Source of the DNA: an uncultured Bacteroidota bacterium | Lineage (GTDB): Bacteria > Bacteroidota > Bacteroidia > Chitinophagales > Chitinophagaceae | Assembly: GCA_903938445.1 (NCBI GenBank) | Contig: CAJADG010000032.1 | Coordinates: 1 to 64,000, forward strand | Reading direction: 5' to 3' | DNA: 64,000 nt | Shown here: positions 1-7,129 of the stretch, piece after piece | How positions within the stretch are numbered: position 1 is the stretch's first letter | Layout of the letters: each line of letters begins with the position of its first letter | Notes under the pieces: generated by a model | The model's input: only the letters and a program-made list of their open reading frames with translations | Database searches by the model: none | Told to the model about the DNA's origin: nothing | Position numbers and translations under genes: made by a program

Positions 1-323
1 GCTGTTGCATGGATATCAATACCTAATCTTCCTGTTGAAGATTTACCTTCTAAGAAAGGAACATGCGCATGTGCTTCGGTATATTCTAAAGTTACGCCTA
101 AGTAAAAACCTGAAGGTTCTAAAACAAATCCTTCGTCAGGAATTTCAAAATAAGTAATGGTGTTATGCGCTTTTGCATCTAATACTTGATTGTCATAAGT
201 TGCTAACCATTTTCCCAAATGCACATCATAACTATTGCTACCTAAATCTTTACGATCGTATGGTTCAATTTTAATAGTTCCTTTTGCAATTTCTTCTAAT
301 ATTCTAGAGTCGGATAAGATCAT
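1..323 (-). CDS. dcd: dCTP deaminase, N-terminal part (cut by window edge)
   Basis: The reverse strand from an ATG at 323 reads into the window edge, giving about 107 N-terminal residues of a dCTP deaminase, which converts dCTP to dUTP for thymidylate synthesis. The start MILSDSRILEEIAKG, the segment LGSNSYDVHLG and the signature EGKSSTGRLGIDIHAT (the SS..RLG motif of the trimeric Dcd/DUT fold) are all visible. The C-terminal third lies outside the window, so it cannot be told from the bifunctional deaminase/dUTPase form. It is divergent from the phosphopantetheinyl transferase gene, with a gap of about 75 bp. Confidence 0.9.
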   Translation of the reverse strand, partial: MILSDSRILEEIAKGTIKIEPYDRKDLGSNSYDVHLGKWLATYDNQVLDAKAHNTITYFEIPDEGFVLEPSGFYLGVTLEYTEAHAHVPFLEGKSSTGRLGIDIHAT

Positions 324-398
324 CTTCGGGTTTTTATATGTATTTATGTTTATTTTGCAGCCTTAACCGCGGTGCAATCTAACTCAAAGCTTTTTTTT

Positions 399-1028
399 AT
401 GCCTTTCTTTTATCAACAAAATATTAACGAGACCCGTCATTTGGCTATTTGGTCAATTACGGAGCCCGTTTTATTTTTTGAAAAAGAAGTGAATTTGGCA
501 GTAGATATTCAAAATGAAGAACGTAAAATACAGCATTTGGCTGTAAGGTTATTGCTTAAATTAATGATGCCCGAAGCAGATTTAAATAAATTGGTGATGG
601 CGGATAATGGTAAACCTTATTTACAAGGGGGACCTTTTCATTTTTCATTTTCGCATTGTAAGGGTTATGCAGCGGTGGCTGTGAGTGATACCGATCCCAT
701 TGGTATTGATATTGAGATCATACATCCACGCATTGTAAAAGTGGCTCATAAGTTTTTGAATGATGCAGAGAAAGCATTGATTACAACTCTAGTAGAAAAA
801 GATCAATTAAAACAATTGGCATTTTTTTGGGCGGCGAAGGAAGCCATGTATAAACAACATGAACAGTTAGGTATTGATTTTGCAAAAGATTTTAATGTGC
901 TTCAACTTGCACTTGGAGATAGGGGAATGGTTGCTGCTCAAATTCTACACAAAGGACTAGGGAAGAAAGTGAATTTAGATTTTCATTTTGGGGAGGATTA
1001 TGTTTGCGTTACCTGTATTACTGGGTAG
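399..1028 (+). CDS. 4'-phosphopantetheinyl transferase, Sfp type
   Basis: The enzyme transfers phosphopantetheine from CoA to a serine of acyl- or peptidyl-carrier proteins. The family signatures are clear: a SFSHCKGYAAVAVS segment, then GIDIE, with Mg-binding Asp104 and Glu106, and WAAKEAMYK with Glu148. These positions are nearly those of Bacillus Sfp. I chose the ATG at 399 because the protein then starts MPFFYQQNINET, as I remember for related proteins. An in-frame GTG at 372 would add nine residues that look like untranslated leader. At about 209 aa it has the normal length for the Sfp group rather than the short AcpS. No biosynthetic cluster lies nearby, so it may be the general carrier-protein activator. 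Confidence 0.88.
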   Translation: MPFFYQQNINETRHLAIWSITEPVLFFEKEVNLAVDIQNEERKIQHLAVRLLLKLMMPEADLNKLVMADNGKPYLQGGPFHFSFSHCKGYAAVAVSDTDPIGIDIEIIHPRIVKVAHKFLNDAEKALITTLVEKDQLKQLAFFWAAKEAMYKQHEQLGIDFAKDFNVLQLALGDRGMVAAQILHKGLGKKVNLDFHFGEDYVCVTCITG

Positions 1029-1112
1029 CTTGTAATCATTTGTAATTATGAGCAATGTCATAGCAATTGCATAATAATTGTTGTCACTTTAGGGTACAAT
1101 AAATTTTATGTT

Positions 1113-1541
1113 ATGACTAATGAAAATAAATACAAATATTTGGTTTTATTATTAAGTGCAAAAGAAGTCCAATTATACCTTTACGATAAAGTAAATTTTG
1201 AAAAAATTAAATTAAGCAGCGCCGACTCAATTTTGGCATATGAAAGAGATATGCCTAGTAGGATGGGGCAGTTCACAGATGCTTCTGCACACAAAGAAAT
1301 AGTCCTTAATAATTTTTTGCATCATATTGATTTAGCATTGGGAGAAGTGTTGAATCAATATCCCAAAGTTCCTTTGTTTGTTTTGGGTACTAAGAAAACC
1401 ACTGGTCATTTTAATGGATTGACGAAGCATGCAAAAGCAGTTACCAGGTATATTGATGGGAATTATAGTGAGTTTAGCATGTTTGAGTTAAAAGGGTTGC
1501 TTGCAAAACCTATAATGGAGTTAGACTTTAAGAAAGAATAG
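1113..1541 (+). CDS. Small protein resembling one domain of baeRF-type ribosome-associated factors
   Basis: This 142-residue soluble protein has no signal peptide or membrane segment. It opens with strand-rich YLVLLLSAKEVQLYLYD, continues with an acidic helical part (HKEIVLNNFLHHIDLALGEVL), and then PLFVLGTKK. The order of a strand pair reading what looks like a nucleic-acid face, a FLHHID-type helix and a PL-VL-G strand resembles the middle domain of the bacterial archaeo-eukaryotic release-factor-like (baeRF3) proteins, which are usually two to three times longer. That assignment is an inference from pattern memory. It could be a stand-alone domain or a truncated relic. It is monocistronic and ends right before a GC-rich repeat and the trailer of a tRNA-Leu gene on the other strand. 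Confidence 0.6.
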   Translation: MTNENKYKYLVLLLSAKEVQLYLYDKVNFEKIKLSSADSILAYERDMPSRMGQFTDASAHKEIVLNNFLHHIDLALGEVLNQYPKVPLFVLGTKKTTGHFNGLTKHAKAVTRYIDGNYSEFSMFELKGLLAKPIMELDFKKE

Positions 1542-1554
1542 CTCGCTTCGCTCG
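1542..1554. repeat. CTCGCTTCGCTCG repeat, copy 1
   Basis: This GC-rich 13-mer starts one base after the stop codon of the preceding gene. The identical 13-mer occurs at 63593-63605. In both places it lies exactly 23 nt from the outer arm of the tRNA-linked structured element. It contains GCTTCGC, whose complement GCGAAGC is known to form a very stable mini-hairpin in single-stranded DNA. Confidence 0.7.
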
Positions 1555-1577
1555 CTGATCTCGGAGTCGGGCGCGTA

Positions 1578-1702
1578 CACAAAGCCTTTACAAAATGCTA
1601 CGCATTTTGTTGTCATTATTGTCTCTCTTCTGTTTATGTAAGCAAGCTTACAACACAGCCTCGAAACAATAATGCCCCGACACTTTCGTGTCAAGGCATT
1701 TG
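1578..1702 (-). ncRNA. tRNA-linked structured element, copy 1 (trailer of tRNA-Leu)
   Basis: Inverted repeats fill this gene-free stretch directly 3' of tRNA-Leu(GAG). In plus coordinates: closing stem near 1578-1588 with 1693-1704 (one bulge; the last two bases belong to the tRNA), P4 hairpin 1590-1598/1602-1610, P2 stem 1614-1622/1666-1674, P3 CTGT 1630-1633 with ACAG 1655-1658, an inner hairpin 1637-1643/1646-1652, and P1 1673-1683/1688-1698 with a GAAA loop on the minus strand. Two P1 pairs are G-U only in minus-strand RNA, so it is probably co-transcribed with the tRNA. P1 could also act as a terminator. Copies lie at 36297-36418 and 63629-63750. I do not recognise the family. Confidence 0.6.
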
Positions 1703-1788
1703 TGCGGAAGAGGAGATTCGAACTCCCACGCCCGGGTGTGGGCGCTACCACCTCAAGGTAGTGCGTCTACCAATTTCGCCACCTCCGC
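1703..1788 (-). tRNA. tRNA-Leu (anticodon GAG)
   Basis: The reverse strand folds as an 86-nt type-II tRNA. The acceptor arms GCGGAGG and CTTCCGC pair with one G-U, and the discriminator is A. The D-arm region contains GGTAGACGC, the anticodon stem CTACC/GGTAG encloses the loop TTGAGGT (anticodon GAG), a long variable arm follows, and the T arm contains GTTCGAATC. The CCA end is not encoded: the base after the discriminator begins CAAA, as in the other two tRNAs of this window. Confidence 0.95.
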
Positions 1789-1802
1789 TGAGGGAAGCAA
1801 AC

Positions 1803-1854
1803 CTACAAAAAAATAGCGTCTCTTCAAAAGCAAATGCCTTTCAAAGAGACGCTA
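1803..1854 (-). terminator. Intrinsic terminator of the DUF2911 gene
   Basis: The arms TAGCGTCTCTT (1814-1824) and AAGAGACGCTA (1844-1854) form a perfect 11-bp stem around a 19-nt loop. On the minus strand the stem is followed by a run of T residues. It lies 23 bp beyond the stop of the DUF2911 gene. Confidence 0.75.
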
Positions 1855-1877
1855 AAAATAGTAATAATGCTATTGAA

Positions 1878-2720
1878 TTATAAAGAAGCGATTAACTCTT
1901 TACCAGATCTTACATAGTCTTGGTTATTAGCTTCTGTTGCAATTTTAATGCAAGTTTCAGCACTTTCGCGAGCTCCTTTTTTGTTGCCTAATTCTTTTTG
2001 CACTTTTGCTTTTAACAAAAACATGTAATAAGCTTTTGCATTTAAAGAAACGGCTTTGTCAACACATACTAATGCATTGTCATAATCTTTGTCCATATCG
2101 TAGTAAAAATTGGCAGCAGCAAAATATACATCGGCAGTTACATTGGCACCTTTAGTTGCTTCTTTTACTTGACCGCGAATCACAGTCTTGATATCTGTGC
2201 TAATTGGAATATTCACCAAAGTCTTTGCCCACTTTAAAGAAATAGTAGCAGTTTCTGGTGTAATATTATCAACGTTGATAGTAAAGTTTTCAGTGCTGTT
2301 GCTAGTGGTTTCTGGCTTCACTTTAAAACGAACAACATCCTCAGCTTCTTTGTAAGAAAAACTTCCCCAACTGTTTGAGTTGGTGTTAAAGATTATAGTC
2401 CACTCTGATTCACCAGGAATAGTAAATAAAGCATAAGCGCCAGCTGCTAATAATTTTCCACCTACCGTTACTGGATGAGAAAAAGTTACTTTGGTAGCGC
2501 CGTTTGCACCTGTTCTCCAAACAGTTCCTACTGGAGCTAATACCGAACTATTACCAAAAGCCGCACGACCTTTTAAACTTGGACGAGAATATACAATTTC
2601 AATTTTACCAAGACCAAAATCCTGAGATAAGGTTTGAGTGGGACTTGCCGCTGGCATTTTAATTTGCGCCTGTGCTGACAATCCGATTACTGTTAATAAA
2701 GAAAACAATATTTTTTTCAT
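1878..2720 (-). CDS. DUF2911 domain secreted protein with TPR-like C-terminus
   Basis: A Sec signal peptide (about residues 1-18, ending AQAQ) precedes a DUF2911 domain. The domain is recognised by IEIVYSRPSLKGRAAFG, the VWRTGANGATKVTFS segment and AGAYALFTIPGESEWTIIFN. The domain is common in secreted or periplasmic Bacteroidota proteins and its biochemical role is unknown. Residues from about 190 onward form paired helices (NFYYDMDKDYDNALVCVDKAV, then LLKAKVQKELGNKKGA) that look like two or three TPR units, suggesting a protein-binding tail. It is monocistronic, with its own terminator downstream. The family assignment is firm and the function is not. Confidence 0.88.
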   Translation of the reverse strand: MKKILFSLLTVIGLSAQAQIKMPAASPTQTLSQDFGLGKIEIVYSRPSLKGRAAFGNSSVLAPVGTVWRTGANGATKVTFSHPVTVGGKLLAAGAYALFTIPGESEWTIIFNTNSNSWGSFSYKEAEDVVRFKVKPETTSNSTENFTINVDNITPETATISLKWAKTLVNIPISTDIKTVIRGQVKEATKGANVTADVYFAAANFYYDMDKDYDNALVCVDKAVSLNAKAYYMFLLKAKVQKELGNKKGARESAETCIKIATEANNQDYVRSGKELIASL

Positions 2721-2774
2721 AAATGTTTATTTGTTTTGAATAACAAACCTACTTGATTTTAGTTTATGGTAAGG

Positions 2775-3683
2775 TTATTTTTTTTGAAAGGCGGGGTGGA
2801 ATTTATCAAGGGTATCTCTTAAGAATTCTCTATTAATATGGGTATAAATTTCGGTTGTCGTTATACTTTCATGTCCGAGCATTTCCTGTACCGCTCTAAG
2901 ATCGGCGCCACCTTCCACTAAATGGGTAGCAAATGAGTGTCTAAAACTATGGGGTGATATGGTCTTTTTAATGCCTGTTTTTAAAATTAAATCTTTGATG
3001 ATATAAAAAATCATCACCCTGCTTAATCCTTTGCCACGATTATTTAAAAATAAAATATCATCGCAATCCTTTGCTGGGGTTTGATGTACGCGAATAGTGT
3101 CTTTATATAATTTAATGTATTTAGTAGCATCGGATCCAATAGGAACTAATCTTTCTTTATCTCCTTTGCCAATAACTCTAATAAATCCTACATCTAAATA
3201 AAGACAGGAAATCTTTAAATTTATCGCTTCTGTAACACGAAGCCCAGAACTATACATGGTTTCTAAAATGGCTTTATTTCTACCTCCTTCTGGTTTACTT
3301 AAATCAATATGTCCAATAAGATCCTCTATTTCTTCAAAGCTTAATACATCGGGTAATTTGCGTCTAGTTTTAGGAGTAGGCAAAAGGGTAGTCGGATTTA
3401 GGGTGCAAATTTGTTCCAAAACACAATATTTAAAGAAGGATTTAATTCCTGAAATAATGCGTGCTTGTGAAGTAGCTGCCATTTCCATTTCCCCAATACA
3501 CTGTATAAATTTTTGAAGGTCGGGGAGGGTGACATCTGAGGGGCCAATATCTTTACCAATGCTCTCAAAATAATTGGTGAGCTTGTCTATATCTCTTAAA
3601 TACGCTTCAACAGAATGGGCGCTCAAGGACTTTTCTAATTGTAAAAAAGCCTTAAAACCTTTTTTATAAATTGCCCAGTTCAT
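2775..3683 (-). CDS. xerD: Site-specific tyrosine recombinase XerD
   Basis: Xer recombinases resolve chromosome dimers at dif during division. This 302-residue protein has the usual length, an N-terminal SAM-like core-binding domain (about 1-95) and a C-terminal catalytic domain. All six catalytic residues can be placed: Arg149 (SSGLRVTEA), Lys173 (GKGDKER), His245 and Arg248 (SPHSFRHS), His271 (LGHES) and nucleophile Tyr280 (EIYTHI). The start MNWAIYKKGFKAFLQLEKSLS is typical. It could be the single Xer of the genome or the XerD partner of a XerC; no other recombinase or mobile element lies nearby, which argues for a housekeeping role. It is divergent from the YkgJ-type gene. Confidence 0.92.
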   Translation of the reverse strand: MNWAIYKKGFKAFLQLEKSLSAHSVEAYLRDIDKLTNYFESIGKDIGPSDVTLPDLQKFIQCIGEMEMAATSQARIISGIKSFFKYCVLEQICTLNPTTLLPTPKTRRKLPDVLSFEEIEDLIGHIDLSKPEGGRNKAILETMYSSGLRVTEAINLKISCLYLDVGFIRVIGKGDKERLVPIGSDATKYIKLYKDTIRVHQTPAKDCDDILFLNNRGKGLSRVMIFYIIKDLILKTGIKKTISPHSFRHSFATHLVEGGADLRAVQEMLGHESITTTEIYTHINREFLRDTLDKFHPAFQKK

Positions 3684-3717
3684 GTATATATATAAAAGAT
3701 TTGATTGTTATTAAAGA

Positions 3718-4248
3718 ATGAGTTTATTTCGCATCAGATTAAACAAAGATATGCAAGTAAATTTAAGGTCATTTAAGCAGAAAGTTACTAAGAACGCTAA
3801 ACAATTAAGATCATTTTTAACGAAGTTAGAAAAGCGTTCTCCAAAAGGCTTAGACAATTTAGCTGAATATTTAAGTCCTCAGGTTTGGGCAGAAACAGAT
3901 TGTTTGAGTTGTGCTAACTGTTGTAAATCGATGAGCCCCACTTTTACAAAAACAGATATTAAAAGAATCTCAGCATTTTTAAATACTACTCCCAAAGCAT
4001 TTACGGAAGAATGGTTGGAGTATGACAAAAAGGATAAGGATTGGTTGAATAAATTAAGACCATGTCAGTTTTTAGATTTAAAAACAAATATGTGTAGCAT
4101 CTATGAAGTAAGACCAGCAGACTGTGCAGGCTTTCCTCATTTAACTAAGAAAAAAATGACGGAGTATATTCATGTTCATAAACAAAATGTGGAATATTGT
4201 CCAGCAACTTATAAAATGGTAGAGAAAATGAATGATTTGATTGGATAA
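3718..4248 (+). CDS. YkgJ-type cysteine-cluster protein
   Basis: This 176-residue protein carries the cysteine pattern of the YkgJ/UPF0153 family. CLSCANCCKSM lies near residues 61-71, further Cys residues occur in PCQF and MCSIYEVRPADCAGFP, and YCP comes near the end. The family is thought to bind zinc or an iron-sulfur cluster, and its function is not established. The basic N-terminus (KQKVTKNAKQLRSFLTKLEKR) is helical and has no signal sequence, so the protein is cytosolic. It is divergent from xerD by 34 bp and convergent with yraN by 11 bp. Its likely terminator sits inside the yraN coding region. Confidence 0.85.
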   Translation: MSLFRIRLNKDMQVNLRSFKQKVTKNAKQLRSFLTKLEKRSPKGLDNLAEYLSPQVWAETDCLSCANCCKSMSPTFTKTDIKRISAFLNTTPKAFTEEWLEYDKKDKDWLNKLRPCQFLDLKTNMCSIYEVRPADCAGFPHLTKKKMTEYIHVHKQNVEYCPATYKMVEKMNDLIG

Positions 4249-4259
4249 AAATCAAATTT

Positions 4260-4613
4260 CTAAAAATATACATCTTCAAAAAAGTCTAAAGCCCACTCCT
4301 CAGTGGGCTTTTTAAATATAGCAATGACATCAAATTGCAACCATTTCCAATGGGGATGTTCATATTGATAATGTGCTGCAGCATTTTTCAAAAATTGCAT
4401 TTTATTATGATCGATCATTTGCTCAGGATACCCAAATTCAATGGAGCTCCTCGTTTTTACTTCTACGATATGCAAAAAGTTTTGTTTACTTGCTATAATG
4501 TCAATTTCAAGATGCTTATACCTCCAGTTGCGTTCTAATATTTCAAAATCATTTTCTAACAAAAAGGCAACTGCCTTATTTTCGCCAAAATCCCCCGTAT
4601 CTTTGTTATTCAT
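4260..4613 (-). CDS. YraN / UPF0102 family endonuclease-like protein
   Basis: This 117-residue protein of the UPF0102 family has the PD-(D/E)xK-type nuclease core. It starts TGDFGENKAVAFLLEN (conserved Glu in GENKAV), followed by RNWRYKHLEIDIIA (Asp) and LHIVEVKTRSS (the ExK pair). The family resembles Holliday-junction resolvases, but no substrate is settled. Length and motif order are normal. The last coding segment carries a strong hairpin on the opposite strand (4288-4311). Confidence 0.88.
   Translation of the reverse strand: MNNKDTGDFGENKAVAFLLENDFEILERNWRYKHLEIDIIASKQNFLHIVEVKTRSSIEFGYPEQMIDHNKMQFLKNAAAHYQYEHPHWKWLQFDVIAIFKKPTEEWALDFFEDVYF
4288..4313 (+). terminator. Terminator of the YkgJ-type gene, embedded in yraN
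   Basis: AAAGCCCACT (4288-4297) and AGTGGGCTTT (4302-4311) form a perfect 10-bp stem with a four-base loop, followed by TT on the plus strand. It lies 40 bp after the YkgJ-type stop and within the last codons of the convergent yraN gene. Confidence 0.7.
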
Positions 4614-4648
4614 AATATGATTTTAGTAAACATCGCGAATTTTTAAAG

Positions 4649-5839
4649 ATGCAAAAAGCGTATAAACTACATGGGGTGAATAGACATTATGATTGGGGTG
4701 GATTTGATTTTATCCCATCTTTAATGAATATAGATAATACTGCTAAAAAACCTTTTGCAGAATATTGGATGGGGGCACATACATCCGCGCCTGCAATGAT
4801 TGATACTCATGAAGGACAAACGCCATTGGATGTATTGGTAAAATCCAATGTAAGTTCATTTTTAGGAAATAAAACTGCCAGTGAATTTGGCGCTTTACCT
4901 TATTTATTTAAAATTTTGGATGTTGCAAAAATGCTCAGTATTCAAGTGCATCCAAGTAAAGAAAATGCGTTGATTGGTTTTGATTTAGAAGAAAAAGCGG
5001 GCATCGCCATTAATGCACCCAATAGAAATTATAAAGATAAAAATCATAAGCCCGAAGTAATGGTGGCGTTGAGTGATTTTTGGTTATTACATGGATTTTT
5101 AACACCCGAATTATTGGAATCAAGATTAAATGAATTTGAGTATTTCCATTCCTTGATTGAACATTTTAATGGAGCTGATTATAAGGGGTTGTATCGTTAT
5201 TTTATGCAGTTACCTGTAGCAAAATCGGATGCAATTTTAAAACCTTTACTTCAAGCAGCGATTGAAAGTGTTAAGCTCGGTAAAGTGGATAAATCACATC
5301 CTCATTGGTGGGCGAATAAATATTATAATGGAGTAGTGCCAGATGCAAATATTGATAAAGGCATTTTCTCTATTTATATTTTAAATATTGTAGCAGTTAA
5401 AAAATACCAAGGTGTTTTTCAGGGTGCAGGATTATTGCATGCATATTTAGAAGGTCAGAATATTGAATTGATGGCAAATAGTGACAATGTTTTAAGGGGA
5501 GGATTAACGCCAAAGCATATTGATATTGATGAATTAATACAACATGTTCAATTTGTGCCAACCTATCCAAATGTTTTAAATGGGGAGGCCTTGAATTCAT
5601 TTGAAACCATGTATCCTTGTCCAGTCCCAGATTTTGGTTTAAGTAAAATAGGACTTAATGGGGGTGATCGTTACACAATAAATACCCAATCTTTAGAAAT
5701 GTTATTGGTAATGGAAGGGGAAATTTTAATTGACGGTAAAGTATATAAAGCTGGAGAAGTAGCGATGGTAGGGGCTTCTGAGCTATTAGAAATTCAAGCT
5801 CAAACCCATTCAATCCTTTTTAAAAGCTTTGTTCCCTAG
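4649..5839 (+). CDS. manA: Mannose-6-phosphate isomerase, class I
   Basis: The zinc enzyme interconverts fructose-6-phosphate and mannose-6-phosphate, feeding GDP-mannose and cell-surface polysaccharides. The type-I signatures are present: the opening GVNRHYDWGG, the zinc-ligand segment LSIQVHPSKENA, HKPEVMVAL, and the second metal/active-site segment GAGLLHAYLEGQNIELMANSDNVLRGG (given here as two adjoining motifs). The C-terminal cupin part includes VMEGEILIDGK. At 396 residues it is full length. The start is 35 bp from the divergent yraN, so the two share a short intergenic promoter region. Confidence 0.93.
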   Translation: MQKAYKLHGVNRHYDWGGFDFIPSLMNIDNTAKKPFAEYWMGAHTSAPAMIDTHEGQTPLDVLVKSNVSSFLGNKTASEFGALPYLFKILDVAKMLSIQVHPSKENALIGFDLEEKAGIAINAPNRNYKDKNHKPEVMVALSDFWLLHGFLTPELLESRLNEFEYFHSLIEHFNGADYKGLYRYFMQLPVAKSDAILKPLLQAAIESVKLGKVDKSHPHWWANKYYNGVVPDANIDKGIFSIYILNIVAVKKYQGVFQGAGLLHAYLEGQNIELMANSDNVLRGGLTPKHIDIDELIQHVQFVPTYPNVLNGEALNSFETMYPCPVPDFGLSKIGLNGGDRYTINTQSLEMLLVMEGEILIDGKVYKAGEVAMVGASELLEIQAQTHSILFKSFVP

Positions 5840-5890
5840 GTTATTCACATTTGAGGAAAATCAAAATAGATAAATAATGGGCAAAATGTG

Positions 5891-5898
5891 TATTTTTG
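5891..5898 (+). promoter_or_regulatory. -7 promoter box TATTTTTG
   Basis: It matches the Bacteroidota TAnnTTTG box exactly and ends 25 bp before the ATG of the DUF6580 gene. Confidence 0.5.
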
Positions 5899-5923
5899 GC
5901 TCCATCGTTATAAATGATATATT

Positions 5924-6478
5924 ATGAAATTGAATAGACAAATAACCATCGCTTTAGTAATAATGATTGCAACAAGTGCATTGTATCGTGTAATGCCAGG
6001 TCGCCCTTTAGGATTTGCACCTCAAATTGCAATTGCTTTATTTAGTGGTTCATTGTTTGCAACTAAAAAGCAATATTCTTTTTTATTGCCTTTGTTGTCT
6101 ATGTTCATTTCTGATTTAATGTATCAAGTTTTATACAACAATGGTTTGTCAAGTATCCAAGGTTTTTATAGTGGTCAAATTGAAAACTATATTTTAATTG
6201 CTGCTACAACTGTATTTGGATATAGTTTACAATCAGCAAAGCCTTCTAAATTTTTATTATCTTTTTTATCTGCACCAACTGCATACTTTTTAGTTTCTAA
6301 CTTTTTAGTATGGGCACAAGGTGGTGGATATCATCATCCAATTACGGCAACTGGTTTAGTGCAAACAATGGTGGATGGCTTGCCATTTTATCCCTATAGT
6401 GTAGTAAGTACAGTTGTATTTGGCGCTGTATTATTTGGTGCATTCCGTTTAGCAGTACCAAAGTTTAAAGCGATCTAA
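5924..6478 (+). CDS. DUF6580 family integral membrane protein
   Basis: This 184-residue hydrophobic protein has about five predicted membrane segments. The first is near 9-20, then there are segments around GFAPQIAIALFSGSLF, FLLPLLSMFISDLMYQVLY, ILIAATTVFGY and a C-terminal VVSTVVFGAVLFGAFRLA. The ALYRVMPGRPLGFAPQIAIALF segment resembles the ECF S-component-like family catalogued as DUF6580 (putative transport). No ECF ATPase or transmembrane partner lies nearby, and I see no riboswitch in the 84-bp upstream region. The substrate is unknown. It is convergent with rnhA, with a 27-bp gap. Confidence 0.75.
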   Translation: MKLNRQITIALVIMIATSALYRVMPGRPLGFAPQIAIALFSGSLFATKKQYSFLLPLLSMFISDLMYQVLYNNGLSSIQGFYSGQIENYILIAATTVFGYSLQSAKPSKFLLSFLSAPTAYFLVSNFLVWAQGGGYHHPITATGLVQTMVDGLPFYPYSVVSTVVFGAVLFGAFRLAVPKFKAI

Positions 6479-6505
6479 TAAAATAGATTTAATTAATTTG
6501 ACCCA

Positions 6506-6964
6506 CTAGATTTGCTCAAATTCAGTATCAATTTCCCAGGGACCATTGTCAGCTGCGAGGGTAGCTAATTCGTCACATCTATTATTGTAAGGATTTTCGG
6601 CATGTCCTTTTACCCAATGGAATTTTACCTTGAATGGCTTTGCCAACTCATAATATATTGTCCATAAGTCCTTATTTTTTTTACCACCTTTAAAGTCGGT
6701 GCGAATCCAATTTTCTAGCCACTTTTTTTCTACAGAATCAACCACATATTTGCTATCCGTATAAATATTTACAGGAAGGTTGCTTGTTTTTAATGCACTC
6801 ATGGCTTGTATCACTGCAAGCAATTCCATTCTATTGTTGGTGGTTTTTCTAAACGCGCCTGAAAGCTCTTTAACTTTATTCCCCCACATCAAAATTGCTC
6901 CATAACCACCTGGGCCTGGATTACCTCTTGATGAACCATCGGTATAAATGACAATTTTGTCCAT
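6506..6964 (-). CDS. rnhA: Ribonuclease HI
   Basis: It cleaves the RNA strand of RNA-DNA hybrids, for example primers and R-loops. The complete DEDD active site is visible: Asp9 in YTDGSSRGNPGPGG, Glu47 in NNRMELLAV, Asp70 in YTDSKYV and Asp131 in NNRCDELA, with the catalytic-loop histidine in WVKGHAEN (His121). The length of 152 residues matches the E. coli type, with no extra hybrid-binding domain. The DUF6580 gene converges on it, and malQ starts divergently upstream. Confidence 0.95.
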   Translation of the reverse strand: MDKIVIYTDGSSRGNPGPGGYGAILMWGNKVKELSGAFRKTTNNRMELLAVIQAMSALKTSNLPVNIYTDSKYVVDSVEKKWLENWIRTDFKGGKKNKDLWTIYYELAKPFKVKFHWVKGHAENPYNNRCDELATLAADNGPWEIDTEFEQI

Positions 6965-7129
6965 TGTAATTACGTAAAAGGCTGATAATTAATAGTATAC
7001 ATAAATATACAAAGTTTGAAACGATTTGCAATACAAAAAGAGTTTAATGTGTTTTTTTTACACAATATTTTTTTATCTTTAGTCGCTTGTTTATTAATTA
7101 ATTACGATTGTCCTGACAAATTGCTTGCT

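Noticed and set aside
1542-1702. Integron attC site
   Set aside because: The stem-loop length is similar, but no RYYYAAC/GTTRRRY core boxes are present, no integrase is nearby, and the element always abuts a tRNA.
1521-1751. Open frame on the minus strand across the tRNA-Leu trailer
   Set aside because: It runs through the tRNA and the structured trailer, with no protein family signature; it is a shadow.
2775-3683. XerD-like gene as integrase of a mobile element
   Set aside because: All residues and the length fit a housekeeping Xer protein, and no attachment sites, tRNA junction or phage genes flank it.
5840-5923. Riboswitch upstream of the DUF6580 membrane protein
   Set aside because: The gap is 84 bp, AT-rich and without paired conserved elements; a plain -7 box explains it.
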